Of a stretch of 64,000 nucleotides of DNA, positions 1-8,938 are shown piece by piece; position 1 is the first letter of the stretch, and every line of letters begins with the position of its first letter. Location of the stretch: contig NZ_JAJAGO010000003.1 of the NCBI RefSeq assembly GCF_025165795.1, forward strand, positions 372,001-436,000. Direction: 5' to 3'. A program made the position numbers and the translations under genes. This DNA comes from Streptomyces gossypii (GTDB lineage Bacteria; Actinomycetota; Actinomycetes; Streptomycetales; Streptomycetaceae). The notes below the pieces were generated by a model. The model searched no databases. It was given only the letters and a program-made list of their open reading frames with translations, and was not told where the DNA came from.

Positions 1-74
1 TGCCTGCACACCTACCAGCAACGCAGTCGCCGCTTCGGCGGCGTGACGCCGCACGCGAACGGAGAACCGCACCC

Positions 75-1616
75 GTGACGTACACAGGCAGCAGTCGCCC
101 CAGCCAGCACGAATCCGGACCGACCGACCGGGGCGGTGGTCCCGTACCGCCGGTCCCGGCACCGCCGATTGCCGGGGGGCCGGTCCCCGAAGGACCCCCC
201 GGATCTCTGTTCGGCCCTGACTCGCAGTTCCACCGGTTCTTCAACGATCCGCGCTGGGCACTCGCCATGCTCCGGGCCACGGTGCTGGAGGCCGCCCATC
301 CGCAGATCGGCGCAGCCCTCATCGACAACTCGGTTTTCGTGGCGCACCCATGGCGACGGCTGCGCAACACCCTCATGAGCCTGCAGCGCATGTCGGGCGC
401 CGACGAGCACGCGCGGGAGCGCGAGGCGGCGCGGCTCAACCGCATGCACGCGCGGATGACCGGCACGGACACACAGAACCGGCCCTACGACGCGATGGAC
501 CCCCAGGCCCGCGCCTGGGTGATCGCGACCCTGTTCGAGAGCTCCGTGACCATGTGCCGACTGAGCGGGCAGCCGCTCGACCAGCGCACCATGGAGCGGC
601 TCTACGCCGAATTCCAGGCGTTCCTGACTACTTTGGGGGATCAGGGGGCCCAGCTTCCCCCCACCTTGAAGGAGTTCTGGCAGTACTACGACCGCATGGT
701 CGAGGAGGAGCTGGAGAACACGGAGGCGCTGCGCATCATCCTCTACAAGCTCTTCGACCACCTCCCGGCGCCGCCCCTGCTGGGCGGCCTGCCCACCGTG
801 TGGGCGACAGGACGCGCGGTCGCCGGGCCGGTCATCGGCACGATCACCGTGGCGTCCCTCCCCGGGCCCTTCCGCCGACGGGCGGGTTTACCGGAGGTCC
901 CCGGCGCCCGGACGCTGATGCAGAGCGCCTATATGACCGCAGGTCTGGCCCGCTTCCTGCCCGACAACTGGCTGCGGACCGAGGATCTCACCCGGCTGCT
1001 GTACCTCTCCCCGGACGGTGAGGACCCCCAGTCCGCGGCACTCGCCGCGCTGCGCGACCGGGTGAGGCGGGCCGGCGCCCTCTTCCGGCTGGTCACGCCC
1101 TTCCCCGTGCAGCACGGCTCCGCCGAGAAGACCGAGCCGCAGCGGAGCGCTGAAGACTTCTTCACCGAGGTACTCGACCAGACCGGGGACGGCTATCTGG
1201 ACTGGCCCGACCTCGCCGCCATGGCGCGGGAGCTGGCCTCCTGCCTCGACCTGGACGAACCGGAGGAGACCAAGCTCTACCGCGCGTTCGCCGAGTGGTG
1301 GAGGGAACTCCAGTCGGCCCTCGACCTCGACGGCGACGGCCGCATCAGCGGAGCGGAGTACGCCGCCGCCGTCCCTTCCCTGGCGGGGCCCGCGCTGATC
1401 CGGGTCGCCGAGGTGCTCTTCAGCGTCACCGACACGGACGGCAACCAGTTCATCGACGCGGACGAGTACCGGGCCCTGTTCCGCACCGGCTTCCGGCGCA
1501 CCGTGGACGGCGCCGACGCGGGCTACTCCCGCAGCGCGTTCGTGAACGACTTCCTCTCCTTCATGTCGGGCCGCCGCCGCTCGACCGCCTACGATCCGCT
1601 GCTCTCCGGCGCGTAG
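75..1616 (+). CDS. MpaB-type (DUF2236) oxygenase family protein with C-terminal EF-hands
   Basis: 513 aa. Residues ~60-320 match the DUF2236 / MpaB / rubber-oxygenase catalytic fold, a haem-type oxygenase family (for example RFFNDPRWALAML, AHPQIGAALIDNS and HPWRRLRNTLMSL). The last third has calcium-binding EF-hand loops: DLDGDGRISGAE (~417-428) and DTDGNQFIDADE (~453-464) are canonical, and QTGDGYLDWPD (~368-378) is a weaker one. The N-terminus is Pro/Gly-rich and no signal peptide is seen. The GTG start is supported by GGAGAA 8 bases upstream. Leu272 is encoded by TTA (888-890), so translation should need the developmental bldA tRNA. The substrate is unknown. The fold call is confident; joining of oxygenase and Ca2+ sensor is seen directly, but Ca2+ control is inference. 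Confidence 0.82.
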   Translation: MTYTGSSRPSQHESGPTDRGGGPVPPVPAPPIAGGPVPEGPPGSLFGPDSQFHRFFNDPRWALAMLRATVLEAAHPQIGAALIDNSVFVAHPWRRLRNTLMSLQRMSGADEHAREREAARLNRMHARMTGTDTQNRPYDAMDPQARAWVIATLFESSVTMCRLSGQPLDQRTMERLYAEFQAFLTTLGDQGAQLPPTLKEFWQYYDRMVEEELENTEALRIILYKLFDHLPAPPLLGGLPTVWATGRAVAGPVIGTITVASLPGPFRRRAGLPEVPGARTLMQSAYMTAGLARFLPDNWLRTEDLTRLLYLSPDGEDPQSAALAALRDRVRRAGALFRLVTPFPVQHGSAEKTEPQRSAEDFFTEVLDQTGDGYLDWPDLAAMARELASCLDLDEPEETKLYRAFAEWWRELQSALDLDGDGRISGAEYAAAVPSLAGPALIRVAEVLFSVTDTDGNQFIDADEYRALFRTGFRRTVDGADAGYSRSAFVNDFLSFMSGRRRSTAYDPLLSGA

Positions 1617-1710
1617 CTGCGGGCGTCGGCCCGCCCGGGGGAACTGGTGCCGCGTCAGATGAGGTGCACCCCGCTCGCCGTCCGGGCGGGCAACCCTTCC
1701 TGATATGGCA

Positions 1711-2322
1711 TCAGTTCGCGGGGGAGAGGTTCCGGGGCTTCTGGGGCGGGTCGGCTCGCCACTCGGCTGCGATGCCCCGCATCAGCGGCGGATACACGAG
1801 CAGGTGCCGGAACGGTGCGATCGCAGCCATGTAAACCTTGCCGAACAGGCCGTTCGGCTTGACCAGTACGGCCATCTGGCCGCGGTAGCCGCCGGCTCCG
1901 TCCGGGACCCAGCTCAGGTGCATCACCCCGTGCACGGTTCGGTTGCTCATCTCCGACGCCCACTCGTTGTCCGCCAGGTAGATCGAGCGGAAGGGCAGGC
2001 GGTCGAACTCCGGTCCGAACGGGGCGTCACGCAGATCGGCTGGCAACCGGTCGCGCAGCGTCGGCACCCGGGAGCCGACGCCGGAGTCGGGGTTGTCCCA
2101 GCCGAGCAGCTTCCCGAGTTTCCAGCGGATCGCAAAGAGGATGCGGGCGACCCGGGAAGGGTTGTCCGACGTGTCGCCCGCGGAGGTCTGCCGCACCAGG
2201 TGCGGGAAGTCGTCAGGGCCTCCCGGCGTGGGCAGGGCCCACACGTCGTAGAGGCGGAAGTCGGGCGTCATCTGGTGGATCCGCCAGGGCCGGGAGGTGT
2301 GCGCGGCGTCCGGGAGTTTCAT
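1711..2322 (-). CDS. DUF2867 family protein
   Basis: 203 aa and soluble, with no signal peptide or membrane helix. It resembles DUF2867 (polyketide-cyclase-like) proteins of Streptomyces, with blocks such as HTSRPWRIHQ, DVWALPTPGGPDDFPHLV, NRTVHGVMHLSWVPD and MAVLVKPNGLFG. No biochemical function is known for the family, and I do not assign one. It lies 34 bp downstream of the TetR gene on the same strand, so the two are probably cotranscribed and under control of the operator-like palindrome at 3056-3073. Translation begins at the ATG, MKLPDAAHTSRP. The family match is recalled from sequence pattern, not searched. Confidence 0.75.
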   Translation of the reverse strand: MKLPDAAHTSRPWRIHQMTPDFRLYDVWALPTPGGPDDFPHLVRQTSAGDTSDNPSRVARILFAIRWKLGKLLGWDNPDSGVGSRVPTLRDRLPADLRDAPFGPEFDRLPFRSIYLADNEWASEMSNRTVHGVMHLSWVPDGAGGYRGQMAVLVKPNGLFGKVYMAAIAPFRHLLVYPPLMRGIAAEWRADPPQKPRNLSPAN

Positions 2323-2356
2323 TCGTGGACCTCCATCTGCTCAGCTCAGTGATGTG

Positions 2357-3019
2357 TCATGACGAGGTGGGGACTCCGAGTACGCCCGCGACGGCGTGGG
2401 CTGCGAGCAGCTCATCGTCCGGAGCCTGGCCGGCCAGTGCGATCACTGTTCCCTCCAGCGCGCCGACGAAGGCGAGCGCGAGGGTCCTGGTAGGCCGACC
2501 GGGCGGGATCGTTCCCGCCTCGCGCCCGGCGTCGATGAGGTGGGCGCAGCGCGTGAGAAGCGTTTCGTAGTTCCGCTCGACCTCGCGCCCGACGGGATGG
2601 TCCTGCCCGCTGAACTCCAGCCGCAGCGCGATCGGCACGCGCGCCACGTCGCGTCGGCAGAAGACGGCGTGGCCGCGCGCGAGGGTGAGCAGCGCCGCGA
2701 CGGGCTCAGGTTCCTGCTCGACGAAGCGCGCCACCTCCTGCCAGTAGGTCTCGCGGAACCACGCGCACACGGCCAGGGCCAGATCCTGCTTGTCCTTGAA
2801 CTGGTGATAGAGCGCACCACGCGTGTACCCGGCGTCGCGGGCCACCTGCTGCAGCTTGAGATTGCCGTAGCCGTAGCGGGACAGGCCCCGTGCGGCCGAT
2901 TCGAGCAGCGCGCCGCGCGTGCGCGCGCTGCGATCAGCCTGGGTGGCGCGACTACGGCCGGGGCCGCCTGGCTCGGTCGCCTCGCCTCGCCGCGCTTGCT
3001 GAACCAACTGGCTCTTCAT
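2357..3019 (-). CDS. TetR/AcrR family transcriptional regulator
   Basis: 220 aa. The N-terminal DNA-binding domain (~30-80) has the typical TetR helix-turn-helix: TRGALLESAARGLSRYGYG followed by LQQVARDAGYTRGALYHQFK and then DKQDLALAV. The C-terminal ligand and dimerisation region is divergent, so the inducer cannot be predicted. The ATG has a strong AAAGGAGG ribosome-binding site 8 bases upstream. An imperfect 18-bp palindrome lies 36 bp upstream (3056-3073), which suggests autoregulation. The downstream DUF2867 gene is the only obvious co-regulated partner. Confidence 0.9.
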   Translation of the reverse strand: MKSQLVQQARRGEATEPGGPGRSRATQADRSARTRGALLESAARGLSRYGYGNLKLQQVARDAGYTRGALYHQFKDKQDLALAVCAWFRETYWQEVARFVEQEPEPVAALLTLARGHAVFCRRDVARVPIALRLEFSGQDHPVGREVERNYETLLTRCAHLIDAGREAGTIPPGRPTRTLALAFVGALEGTVIALAGQAPDDELLAAHAVAGVLGVPTSS

Positions 3020-3055
3020 TCAGCATCCCTCCTTTGAGGCCCACTCACAGCCAGC

Positions 3056-3073
3056 ATACATACGTGTGTGTAT
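3056..3073 (-). promoter_or_regulatory. Candidate TetR operator
   Basis: An imperfect palindrome (14 of 18 positions symmetric) with arms ATACATAC and GTGTGTAT lies upstream of the TetR start. Its shape, TACATAC followed by GTGTGTA, resembles AcrR-type operators. It is an inference that the adjacent regulator binds here. Confidence 0.5.
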
Positions 3074-3342
3074 CTAAATAAGCGGGCCCCGCTTGCTTGA
3101 CCCCTGCTCACTTGGCCCTGCTCGGGAAGTCGAACGGCAGGGAGAGACGGGCCCGAGCTCCGCCCATCGTGAGCCGCAGGACCTGCAGGTGGGATCCGGG
3201 GGCGGTGGCATATCGGGAGAGGAAGGCGCCTGCACGGGCCGTTCGTGTCAGAACCGCTTCGCGCTGGAGTACCCCGCAGTCGCGCGTGTGGTTCTAAGAG
3301 CCGGATTCCCCGTCCGGCTCCCAGGACGGCTCCGGAAACCAC

Positions 3343-3380
3343 TCAGGGGCCCGGCCCGCTTTCGCGGACCGGGCCCCTGA
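3343..3380 (-). terminator. Hairpin terminator downstream of tRNA-Pro
   Basis: A 17-bp stem with one mismatch and a four-base TTTC loop starts 16 bp past the tRNA 3' end. A second, smaller perfect hairpin (3298-3320, 8-bp stem GAGCCGGA) follows. There is no U-tract, as is common in Streptomyces. The rest of 3074-3297 shows no credible gene. Confidence 0.75.
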
Positions 3381-3396
3381 TGTGCTGTTCCTTCAG

Positions 3397-3470
<74 letters not shown>

Positions 3471-3540
3471 AAGCAACGAGCAACACTCTAGCCCAGGGCG
3501 GCCCGGACGCGAAATCCGGTTTCGGGGGCTCCGGGGCCGG

Positions 3541-4470
3541 TCAGGTCCGTTCGGTCAGGGTGAGCAGCGTCGCCTCCGGGGGGCAGGCGAAGCGGGCGGG
3601 GGTGTAGCGGTTGGTGCCGCAGCCCGCGGAGACGTGCAGGTGGGCCTGGTGGCCTCCGGCACGGTGAGTGGAGAGGCCCTTCACCCGCCGGGCGTCGAGG
3701 TCGCAGTTGGTGACCAGGGCGCCGTAGAAGGGCACGCACAGCTGGCCGCCGTGGGTGTGCCCGGCGAGGATCAGCGGGTAGCGGTCGGCGGTGAAGGCGT
3801 CCAGTACGCGGAGGTAGGGGGCGTGCACGACGGCCAGCGCGAGATCCGCGTCGGTCTCGGGGCCTCCGGCGACCTCGCTGTAGCGGTCGCGCTTGATGTG
3901 CGGGTCGTCGAGCCCGGTCAGAGCGATCTCCTGGCCGCCCGGGAGCTTGAGCCGCCCCCGTGCGTTGGAGAGCCCGATCCAGCCCGCCGCGTCGAAGGCG
4001 TCCCGGATGCCCTCCCAGGGGTTGTGGATCGCGCCGACGGCGGGAGCGTTGCCGTTCAGCCCGTGCCGCCCGCTGGCTGCCTCGAGGAGGTAGCGGGCGG
4101 GGTTGCGGAGCTTCGGCCCGTAGTAGTCGTTCGAGCCGAAGACGTACGCCCCCGGGTAGGCCAGCAGCGGCCCGAGTGCGTCCAGCACCTCGGGGACGGC
4201 TTCCGGGTCCGACAGGTTGTCCCCCGTATTGATGACGAAATCCGGACGCAGCCCGGCGAGGGACTGGATCCAGCGCCGTTTCTTGCCCTGCCCGCCCACC
4301 ATGTGGATGTCGGAGATCTGGAGGACCCGGAGGGGGTGGGTGCCGGGTGGCAGTACGGGCACGCTGACGCGCCGCAGCCGGAAGGAACGGGCCTCTATGC
4401 CCGTCGCGTAGCCGACGCAGGCGGCGCCGAGTGCAGTGATGCCGAGGGGGATTCCGTATCGCGCGCGCAT
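3541..4470 (-). CDS. Metallophosphoesterase (calcineurin-like, YkuE/YaeI type)
   Basis: 309 aa with an N-terminal membrane anchor (~5-22, YGIPLGITALGAACVGYATG). The di-metal phosphoesterase motifs are present in order: D-x-H in QISDIHMVG, GDN in VINTGDNLSD, N-D in FGSNDYYG, and the C-terminal H and GHTHGGQ in LILAGHTHGGQ. Family members hydrolyse phosphomono- or diesters, sometimes UDP-diacylglucosamine-like lipids; the substrate here is unknown. I placed the start at ATG 4470 (MRARYGI); the open frame continues upstream, but without a start site and across the divergent yqeY promoter. There is no clear Shine-Dalgarno, so the mRNA may be leaderless. Confidence 0.9.
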   Translation of the reverse strand: MRARYGIPLGITALGAACVGYATGIEARSFRLRRVSVPVLPPGTHPLRVLQISDIHMVGGQGKKRRWIQSLAGLRPDFVINTGDNLSDPEAVPEVLDALGPLLAYPGAYVFGSNDYYGPKLRNPARYLLEAASGRHGLNGNAPAVGAIHNPWEGIRDAFDAAGWIGLSNARGRLKLPGGQEIALTGLDDPHIKRDRYSEVAGGPETDADLALAVVHAPYLRVLDAFTADRYPLILAGHTHGGQLCVPFYGALVTNCDLDARRVKGLSTHRAGGHQAHLHVSAGCGTNRYTPARFACPPEATLLTLTERT

Positions 4471-4542
4471 AAAGCCATCGTTGCAGACGGCGCAGCCACA
4501 ATGCAGTGGGCGGCGGGCTCGCTTGCTGGCACACTCAGCGGC

Positions 4543-5007
4543 ATGACCACCCTGAAATCCCAGCTGAGGGACGACCTGACCGCCGCGATGAAGGCGCGGG
4601 ACGAGCTGCGTTCCGCCACCTTGCGGATGACGCTCACCGCGATCACCAAGAAGGAGGTGTCGGGCACCGCCTCCCGCGAGCTCTCCGACGAAGAGGTGCG
4701 CCAGGTGATCGCAAGCGAGGCGAAGAAGCGCCGGGAGGCGGCCGAGGCGTTCACACAGGGCGACCGGGCCGCGCAGGCCGAGCGGGAGCGGGCGGAGGGC
4801 GAGGTGCTCGCGGGCTACCTGCCGCAGCAGCTGGGGGACGAGGAGCTGGCCGAGCTGGTCGCCCAGGCGGTGGGGGAGGCGAAGGCGGCCGGGGCCGAGG
4901 GGCCCCGGGCGATGGGGTCCGTGATGAAGATCGTGAATCCGAAGGTGGCCGGCCGGGCCGAGGGCGGCCGGGTGGCCGCTGCGGTGAAGCGGCGGCTGGC
5001 GGGCTGA
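4543..5007 (+). CDS. GatB/YqeY domain protein
   Basis: 154 aa, the usual full length for free-standing YqeY proteins. It begins MTTLKSQLRDDLTAAMKARD and carries the conserved TLRMTLTAI, LSDEEVRQVIASEAKKRREA and MGSVMKIV segments. This helical domain also forms the tail of the GatB amidotransferase subunit and probably binds tRNA, but the free protein's role is unresolved. Divergent from the metallophosphoesterase. The ATG follows a CACACT hexamer by 7 bases and has no Shine-Dalgarno, so leaderless transcription is likely. The C-terminal codons (RRLAG) lie in the first unit of a three-copy ~20-bp tandem repeat that continues past the stop. Confidence 0.9.
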   Translation: MTTLKSQLRDDLTAAMKARDELRSATLRMTLTAITKKEVSGTASRELSDEEVRQVIASEAKKRREAAEAFTQGDRAAQAERERAEGEVLAGYLPQQLGDEELAELVAQAVGEAKAAGAEGPRAMGSVMKIVNPKVAGRAEGGRVAAAVKRRLAG

Positions 5008-5050
5008 GGCGGCGGCTGGCGCCCTGAGTCGGCGGCTGGCGGGGCTGAGC
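4990..5050. repeat. Three tandem ~20-bp repeats across the yqeY stop codon
   Basis: Units at 4990-5009, 5010-5029 and 5030-5050 each begin CGGCGGCTGGCG and end in a CTGAG-type block. The first encodes the last residues and stop of YqeY; the other two are non-coding. Confidence 0.8.
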
Positions 5051-5146
5051 ACCGGCCTGTGCGCGGGCCTGAGCGGGGCGCTCCCGGCGGCTGGGCAGGA
5101 CGCCCCGGCTGGGCAGCGCGGTGATCAGCATGAGCGTTGCGGTCAT

Positions 5147-5184
5147 GAGTGTGGGGCCCGTCCCGAAGGAGGGGCCCCACACTC
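5147..5184. terminator. Bidirectional terminator between yqeY and the PBP gene
   Basis: A perfect 13-bp stem (GAGTGTGGGGCCC and its complement) with a 12-nt loop lies between the convergent yqeY (+) and PBP (-) genes, so it can serve both. Confidence 0.85.
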
Positions 5185-5205
5185 CTGCTCACGACATCCT
5201 GGCGG

Positions 5206-7485
5206 TCACCTGAGCTCGGGCCACCCGCCGTCGCCTCCGCCGTTACCCCGGCCGTTTCCGCCGTTGCCTCCGCCACCGGTCATGTCCGGCGGGAAGCTGA
5301 CGTCCGGCCACGGATTGTCGGACCCGCCGGAAGGCTTCTTGCCGCCCCGGTCACGCCGGTCCTTCTCTTTTTCCTTGTCCTTCTTCTTGCCCTTGTCCTT
5401 CTTCTCTTCCTTCTTGTCGTCCTTGATCGGGACGGTGGGCAGGTTGGTCGGCGGCTTGCCCTCGAGTGCCCCGCTCATCGCGTCCCGCCAGATCGGGCCG
5501 GGCACCGCGCCACCGAAGACCTTCGGGTGGTACTGGCCGCCGATGGTGATGTCGACCATGCGCCGCTCGTGCTTCGGGTCGCCGACCCACACCGCGCCCG
5601 CAGCCTGCGGTGTGTAGCCGACGAACCAGGCGGCGTACCGCTCGTCCGTGGTACCCGTCTTGCCCGCGCTGTCCCGGCCGGTGAGCCCGGCCTTCTGGCC
5701 GGTGCCGTCCTCGACGACGCCACGGAGCAGGGAGTTCACCGTCTTGGCGGTCTGCTCGGACATGGCGCGCTCGCACGTCGACTTCGGCACCTTCAGCGCC
5801 TTGCCGTGCGCGTCGGTGATCGACTCGATGGCGATCGGGGTGCAGTGCACGCCGTTGTTCGCGAAGGTGGCGTACGCCGCGGCCATGGACAGCGGTGCCA
5901 TCTCCTGGCCACCCAGCGCCATCGACGGGACCTGCTGGAACTTCTTCCCGTCCGCGCGGTCCAGGCCCAGGCGGCTGGCCATGTTGGTGACCGGGCAGAT
6001 CCCGATCTCGCTGATGAGCTCGACGTAGTAGGTGTTGACGGAGAGGGCGGTCGCCTCCTTCATGCGGTACGGGCCGACCTCCGTCTCGTTCTCGTTCTCG
6101 ACCGTGGAGCCGGCCCCGTTCGTCCACGACTTGCCGTCGCACTGGGCGACCGGGCTGGGATAGGGCATCTTGTACGGCGACTTGTACTTCTGGTAGACGC
6201 TCGTGCCCTGCTCCAGTGCCGCGGCCGCGACCACCGGCTTGAAGGTGGAGCCGGGCTGGTAGCCCCTGCCGCCGCCCATGTCCTCGTTGACCGCGAGGTT
6301 GATCTCCGTCTGGTTCTTCCCGTACCCGAAGGGCCGCGACTGCCCCATGCCGAGGATCTTGCCGGTGCCCGGCTCGACGATGCTGACCGCGGTAGCGACC
6401 TCGTCCGACTGGTTCACGTGGTTCTCGATGGAAGCCTGGACCGAGGCCTGGGCCTTCGGGTCCAGGGTGGTCTTGATCGTGAGACCGCCCTGGTTCCAGC
6501 GCTTCACGCGCTCCTTGCGGGTTTTGCCGTACGCCTTGTCGGAGAGGAAGACCTCCTCCACGTAGTTGCAGAAGAAGCCGGCGCCCTTGGTCGCCGTGAT
6601 GCAGCCGTTCTTGGGCTGGCTGACCTTCAGGCCGAGCGGCTTCTTCTTGGCCGCCGCGGCTTCCTTGCTGCTGATGTCGCCGACCTCGGCCATCCGGGAG
6701 AGGACGATGTCGCGCCGCTTCTTGCCCTCGTCCGGGTCGTTGACCGGGTCGTAGCGGCTCGGTGACTGCACGAGCCCCGCCAGCAGCGCGGACTGCTCCA
6801 GATTGAGGTCCTTGGCGGGTGTGGAGAAGTAGCGCTGAGCCGCCGCCTCCACGCCGTAAGCCTGCTGCCCGAAGAAGGTGATGTTGAGGTAGTTCTCCAG
6901 GATCTGCTTCTTGCCGAGCGTCTCCTCGACCTGGATCGCGTACTTCAGCTCGCGGATCTTGCGGCCGATACCGGCCGCGCCGGACTGCTGCGTGGCGTCG
7001 GCGATCTTCTCCTGGTCGTTGCCCGCCTCCTCGACGAAGACGTTCTTGACGTACTGCTGAGTCAGGGTGGAGGCGCCCTGGACGTTCTCGCCCGACTGCG
7101 CGTTCTGATTCAGCGCTCGGAGCACGCCCTTGAGGTCGATCGCGCCGTGTTCGTAGAAACGGGAGTCCTCGATGGCGACGATGGCCTTGCGCATGTGCGG
7201 GGAGATCTGCTTGAAATCCACCACGGTGCGGTCGCGGGAGTAGACCTTGGCGATCTCATCCCCGTTGACGTCCAGGATGGTGGTCCGCTGGCTCAGCGGC
7301 GGACGCTTCATATTGGCGGGGATCTCGTCGAAGCCCTCCACCGACCCCTTGGCGGCGAGCCCGACCAGCCCGGCGGCCGGCAGGGCGATCCCGGCCAGCA
7401 CCGCCCCGGCGAGCACACTGACGCCGAGGAACTTGGCGGTCTGCTGGGTGACGGTCAGCCCACTGCCCGCGCGCTTCGTAGCCAT
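5206..7485 (-). CDS. Bifunctional class A penicillin-binding protein
   Basis: 759 aa peptidoglycan synthase. A membrane anchor (~18-42, FLGVSVLAGAVLAGIALPAAG) precedes a GT51 glycosyltransferase domain with catalytic Glu in EDSRFYEHG (~107-115), ASTLTQQYVKN, and KIRELKYAIQVE near the lipid-II site. The transpeptidase domain has SxxK in GSTFKPV (~412), SxN in SVNTYY and KTG in GKTGTT (~606). The ~90-residue tail is a Lys/Glu/Asp block and then Gly/Asn-rich, probably disordered and extracellular. It polymerises and cross-links glycan outside the membrane. In S. coelicolor, as I recall, its homologue sits next to wblA; here it neighbours marP. ATG MATKRAG was chosen as it directly precedes the membrane segment. 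Confidence 0.95.
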   Translation of the reverse strand: MATKRAGSGLTVTQQTAKFLGVSVLAGAVLAGIALPAAGLVGLAAKGSVEGFDEIPANMKRPPLSQRTTILDVNGDEIAKVYSRDRTVVDFKQISPHMRKAIVAIEDSRFYEHGAIDLKGVLRALNQNAQSGENVQGASTLTQQYVKNVFVEEAGNDQEKIADATQQSGAAGIGRKIRELKYAIQVEETLGKKQILENYLNITFFGQQAYGVEAAAQRYFSTPAKDLNLEQSALLAGLVQSPSRYDPVNDPDEGKKRRDIVLSRMAEVGDISSKEAAAAKKKPLGLKVSQPKNGCITATKGAGFFCNYVEEVFLSDKAYGKTRKERVKRWNQGGLTIKTTLDPKAQASVQASIENHVNQSDEVATAVSIVEPGTGKILGMGQSRPFGYGKNQTEINLAVNEDMGGGRGYQPGSTFKPVVAAAALEQGTSVYQKYKSPYKMPYPSPVAQCDGKSWTNGAGSTVENENETEVGPYRMKEATALSVNTYYVELISEIGICPVTNMASRLGLDRADGKKFQQVPSMALGGQEMAPLSMAAAYATFANNGVHCTPIAIESITDAHGKALKVPKSTCERAMSEQTAKTVNSLLRGVVEDGTGQKAGLTGRDSAGKTGTTDERYAAWFVGYTPQAAGAVWVGDPKHERRMVDITIGGQYHPKVFGGAVPGPIWRDAMSGALEGKPPTNLPTVPIKDDKKEEKKDKGKKKDKEKEKDRRDRGGKKPSGGSDNPWPDVSFPPDMTGGGGNGGNGRGNGGGDGGWPELR

Positions 7486-7651
7486 GGAAGGAAGCTTAAG
7501 GGGTGGGCTGCCGGACGGGCAGTGGCGCCCTGCAAAGGGCTCGAAGTGGCTCGGCGGACGGGTGGCAGCGGACGGCACCGGGGCGGGTGGCGCCGGACGG
7601 GGGCCGCCAGACGGTTGGCGCCGGACCGGTGGCACCCGCCCGCGCCTCAAC

Positions 7652-8851
7652 TCAGAGCGCGCACCCTTCGGTGTCCGTCTGGCCCTCGGCGGTACGGCCC
7701 AGCTTGATGTCCTCGCGCACCTCGTCGACCGTGAGCGCGTAACCCGTGTCGTCGTCCTCCAGCGACTTGGCGAAGACCACCCCGACCACCTCGCCTTCGG
7801 GTGTGAGCAGCGGTCCGCCGGAGTTGCCCTGCCGGACGGTGGTGAAGAGGGAGTAGACGTCGCGGTGGACGGTGCCCCGGTGGTAGATGTCCGGGCCGCC
7901 CGCCTCGATGCGGCCCCGCACGCGGGCGGCTCGGACGTCGAAGGCGCCGTTCTCCGGGAATCCGGCGACGATCGCGCCGTTGCCGGTGGAGGCGTCGCCC
8001 TCGGCGAAGGGCAGCGAAGGGGCGCTCAGGCCGGGCACGTCGAGGACGGCGATGTCGCGCTCCCAGTCGTACAGCACGACCGTCGCGTCATGGAGTCTGC
8101 CTTCGCCGCCGATCTGCACCGTCGGCTCGTCGACTCCGCCCACGACATGCGCGTTCGTCATCACCCGCCCATCGTCGAACACGAATCCGGTGCCCTCCAG
8201 GACCTTGCCGCAGCTGGTCGCGGTGCCCACCACCTTGACGATGGACTCCTTCGCGCGAGCCACCACCGGGCTCTTGGCCAGCTTCGGATCGGGCGCCGGG
8301 ACGGAGGTGATCGGTTCGTTCGAGAACGGTGAGAAGACCTGCGGCAGGCCCTTCTGCGCGAGCACCGAGGAGAAGTCGGCGAACCAGGTGTTCGCCTGCT
8401 CCGGCAGCACGCGGGACACGCCCAGCAGCACCTTGGAGGCCCGTACCTCCTTGCTCAGCGTCGGCAGTGCCGTACCGGCGAGGGCGGAGCCGATCAGCCA
8501 GGCGACCAGCAGCATCGCCACCACATTGACCAGCGCGCCGCCCGTCGCGTCCAGGGCGCGCGCGGGTGACCAGGTGATATAGCGGCGCAGCTTGCTGCCC
8601 AGATGCGTGGTGAACGCCTGTCCGACGGAGGCGCAGATGATCACGACCGCCACGGCCACCATGACACCGACCGTGCCCGGCGACGCGTCGTCGGTCAGCT
8701 CTCCCCACAGCACCGGCAGCACGAAGATGGCGACGAGACCGCCGCCGAGGAAGCCGATCACCGACAGGATGCCGACGATGAAGCCCTGGCGGTAGCCCAC
8801 GATCGCGAACCACACGGCGGCGAGCACGAGCAGTATGTCCAGCACGTTCAC
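7652..8851 (-). CDS. marP: MarP-family membrane serine protease
   Basis: 399 aa. Four N-terminal membrane helices (CvpA-like, ~1-130) are followed by a trypsin-fold periplasmic protease with His235 (TNAHVV), Asp266 (YDWERDIAVL) and Ser344 (GNSGGP). Cys214 and Cys397 are placed as in mycobacterial MarP, where an equivalent pair forms a redox-sensitive disulfide. MarP protects cells against acid and cell-wall stress. The GTG start (VNVLDILLVL) leaves the first helix at the N-terminus. It is last in a same-strand series nth, NUDIX, marP with gaps of about 90-130 bp, possibly one operon. Confidence 0.92.
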   Translation of the reverse strand: MNVLDILLVLAAVWFAIVGYRQGFIVGILSVIGFLGGGLVAIFVLPVLWGELTDDASPGTVGVMVAVAVVIICASVGQAFTTHLGSKLRRYITWSPARALDATGGALVNVVAMLLVAWLIGSALAGTALPTLSKEVRASKVLLGVSRVLPEQANTWFADFSSVLAQKGLPQVFSPFSNEPITSVPAPDPKLAKSPVVARAKESIVKVVGTATSCGKVLEGTGFVFDDGRVMTNAHVVGGVDEPTVQIGGEGRLHDATVVLYDWERDIAVLDVPGLSAPSLPFAEGDASTGNGAIVAGFPENGAFDVRAARVRGRIEAGGPDIYHRGTVHRDVYSLFTTVRQGNSGGPLLTPEGEVVGVVFAKSLEDDDTGYALTVDEVREDIKLGRTAEGQTDTEGCAL

Positions 8852-8938
8852 CGAATCAGCCTCGCAGAGATGTCACCGCTTACGGAGGCCACCGTCTCAC
8901 GCACGCCCGTCACGGAATCACGCCCGCCGCCCGCGGCC

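Noticed and set aside
5149..6765. 538-aa plus-strand ORF
   Set aside because: Antisense shadow of the penicillin-binding protein, with no motifs.
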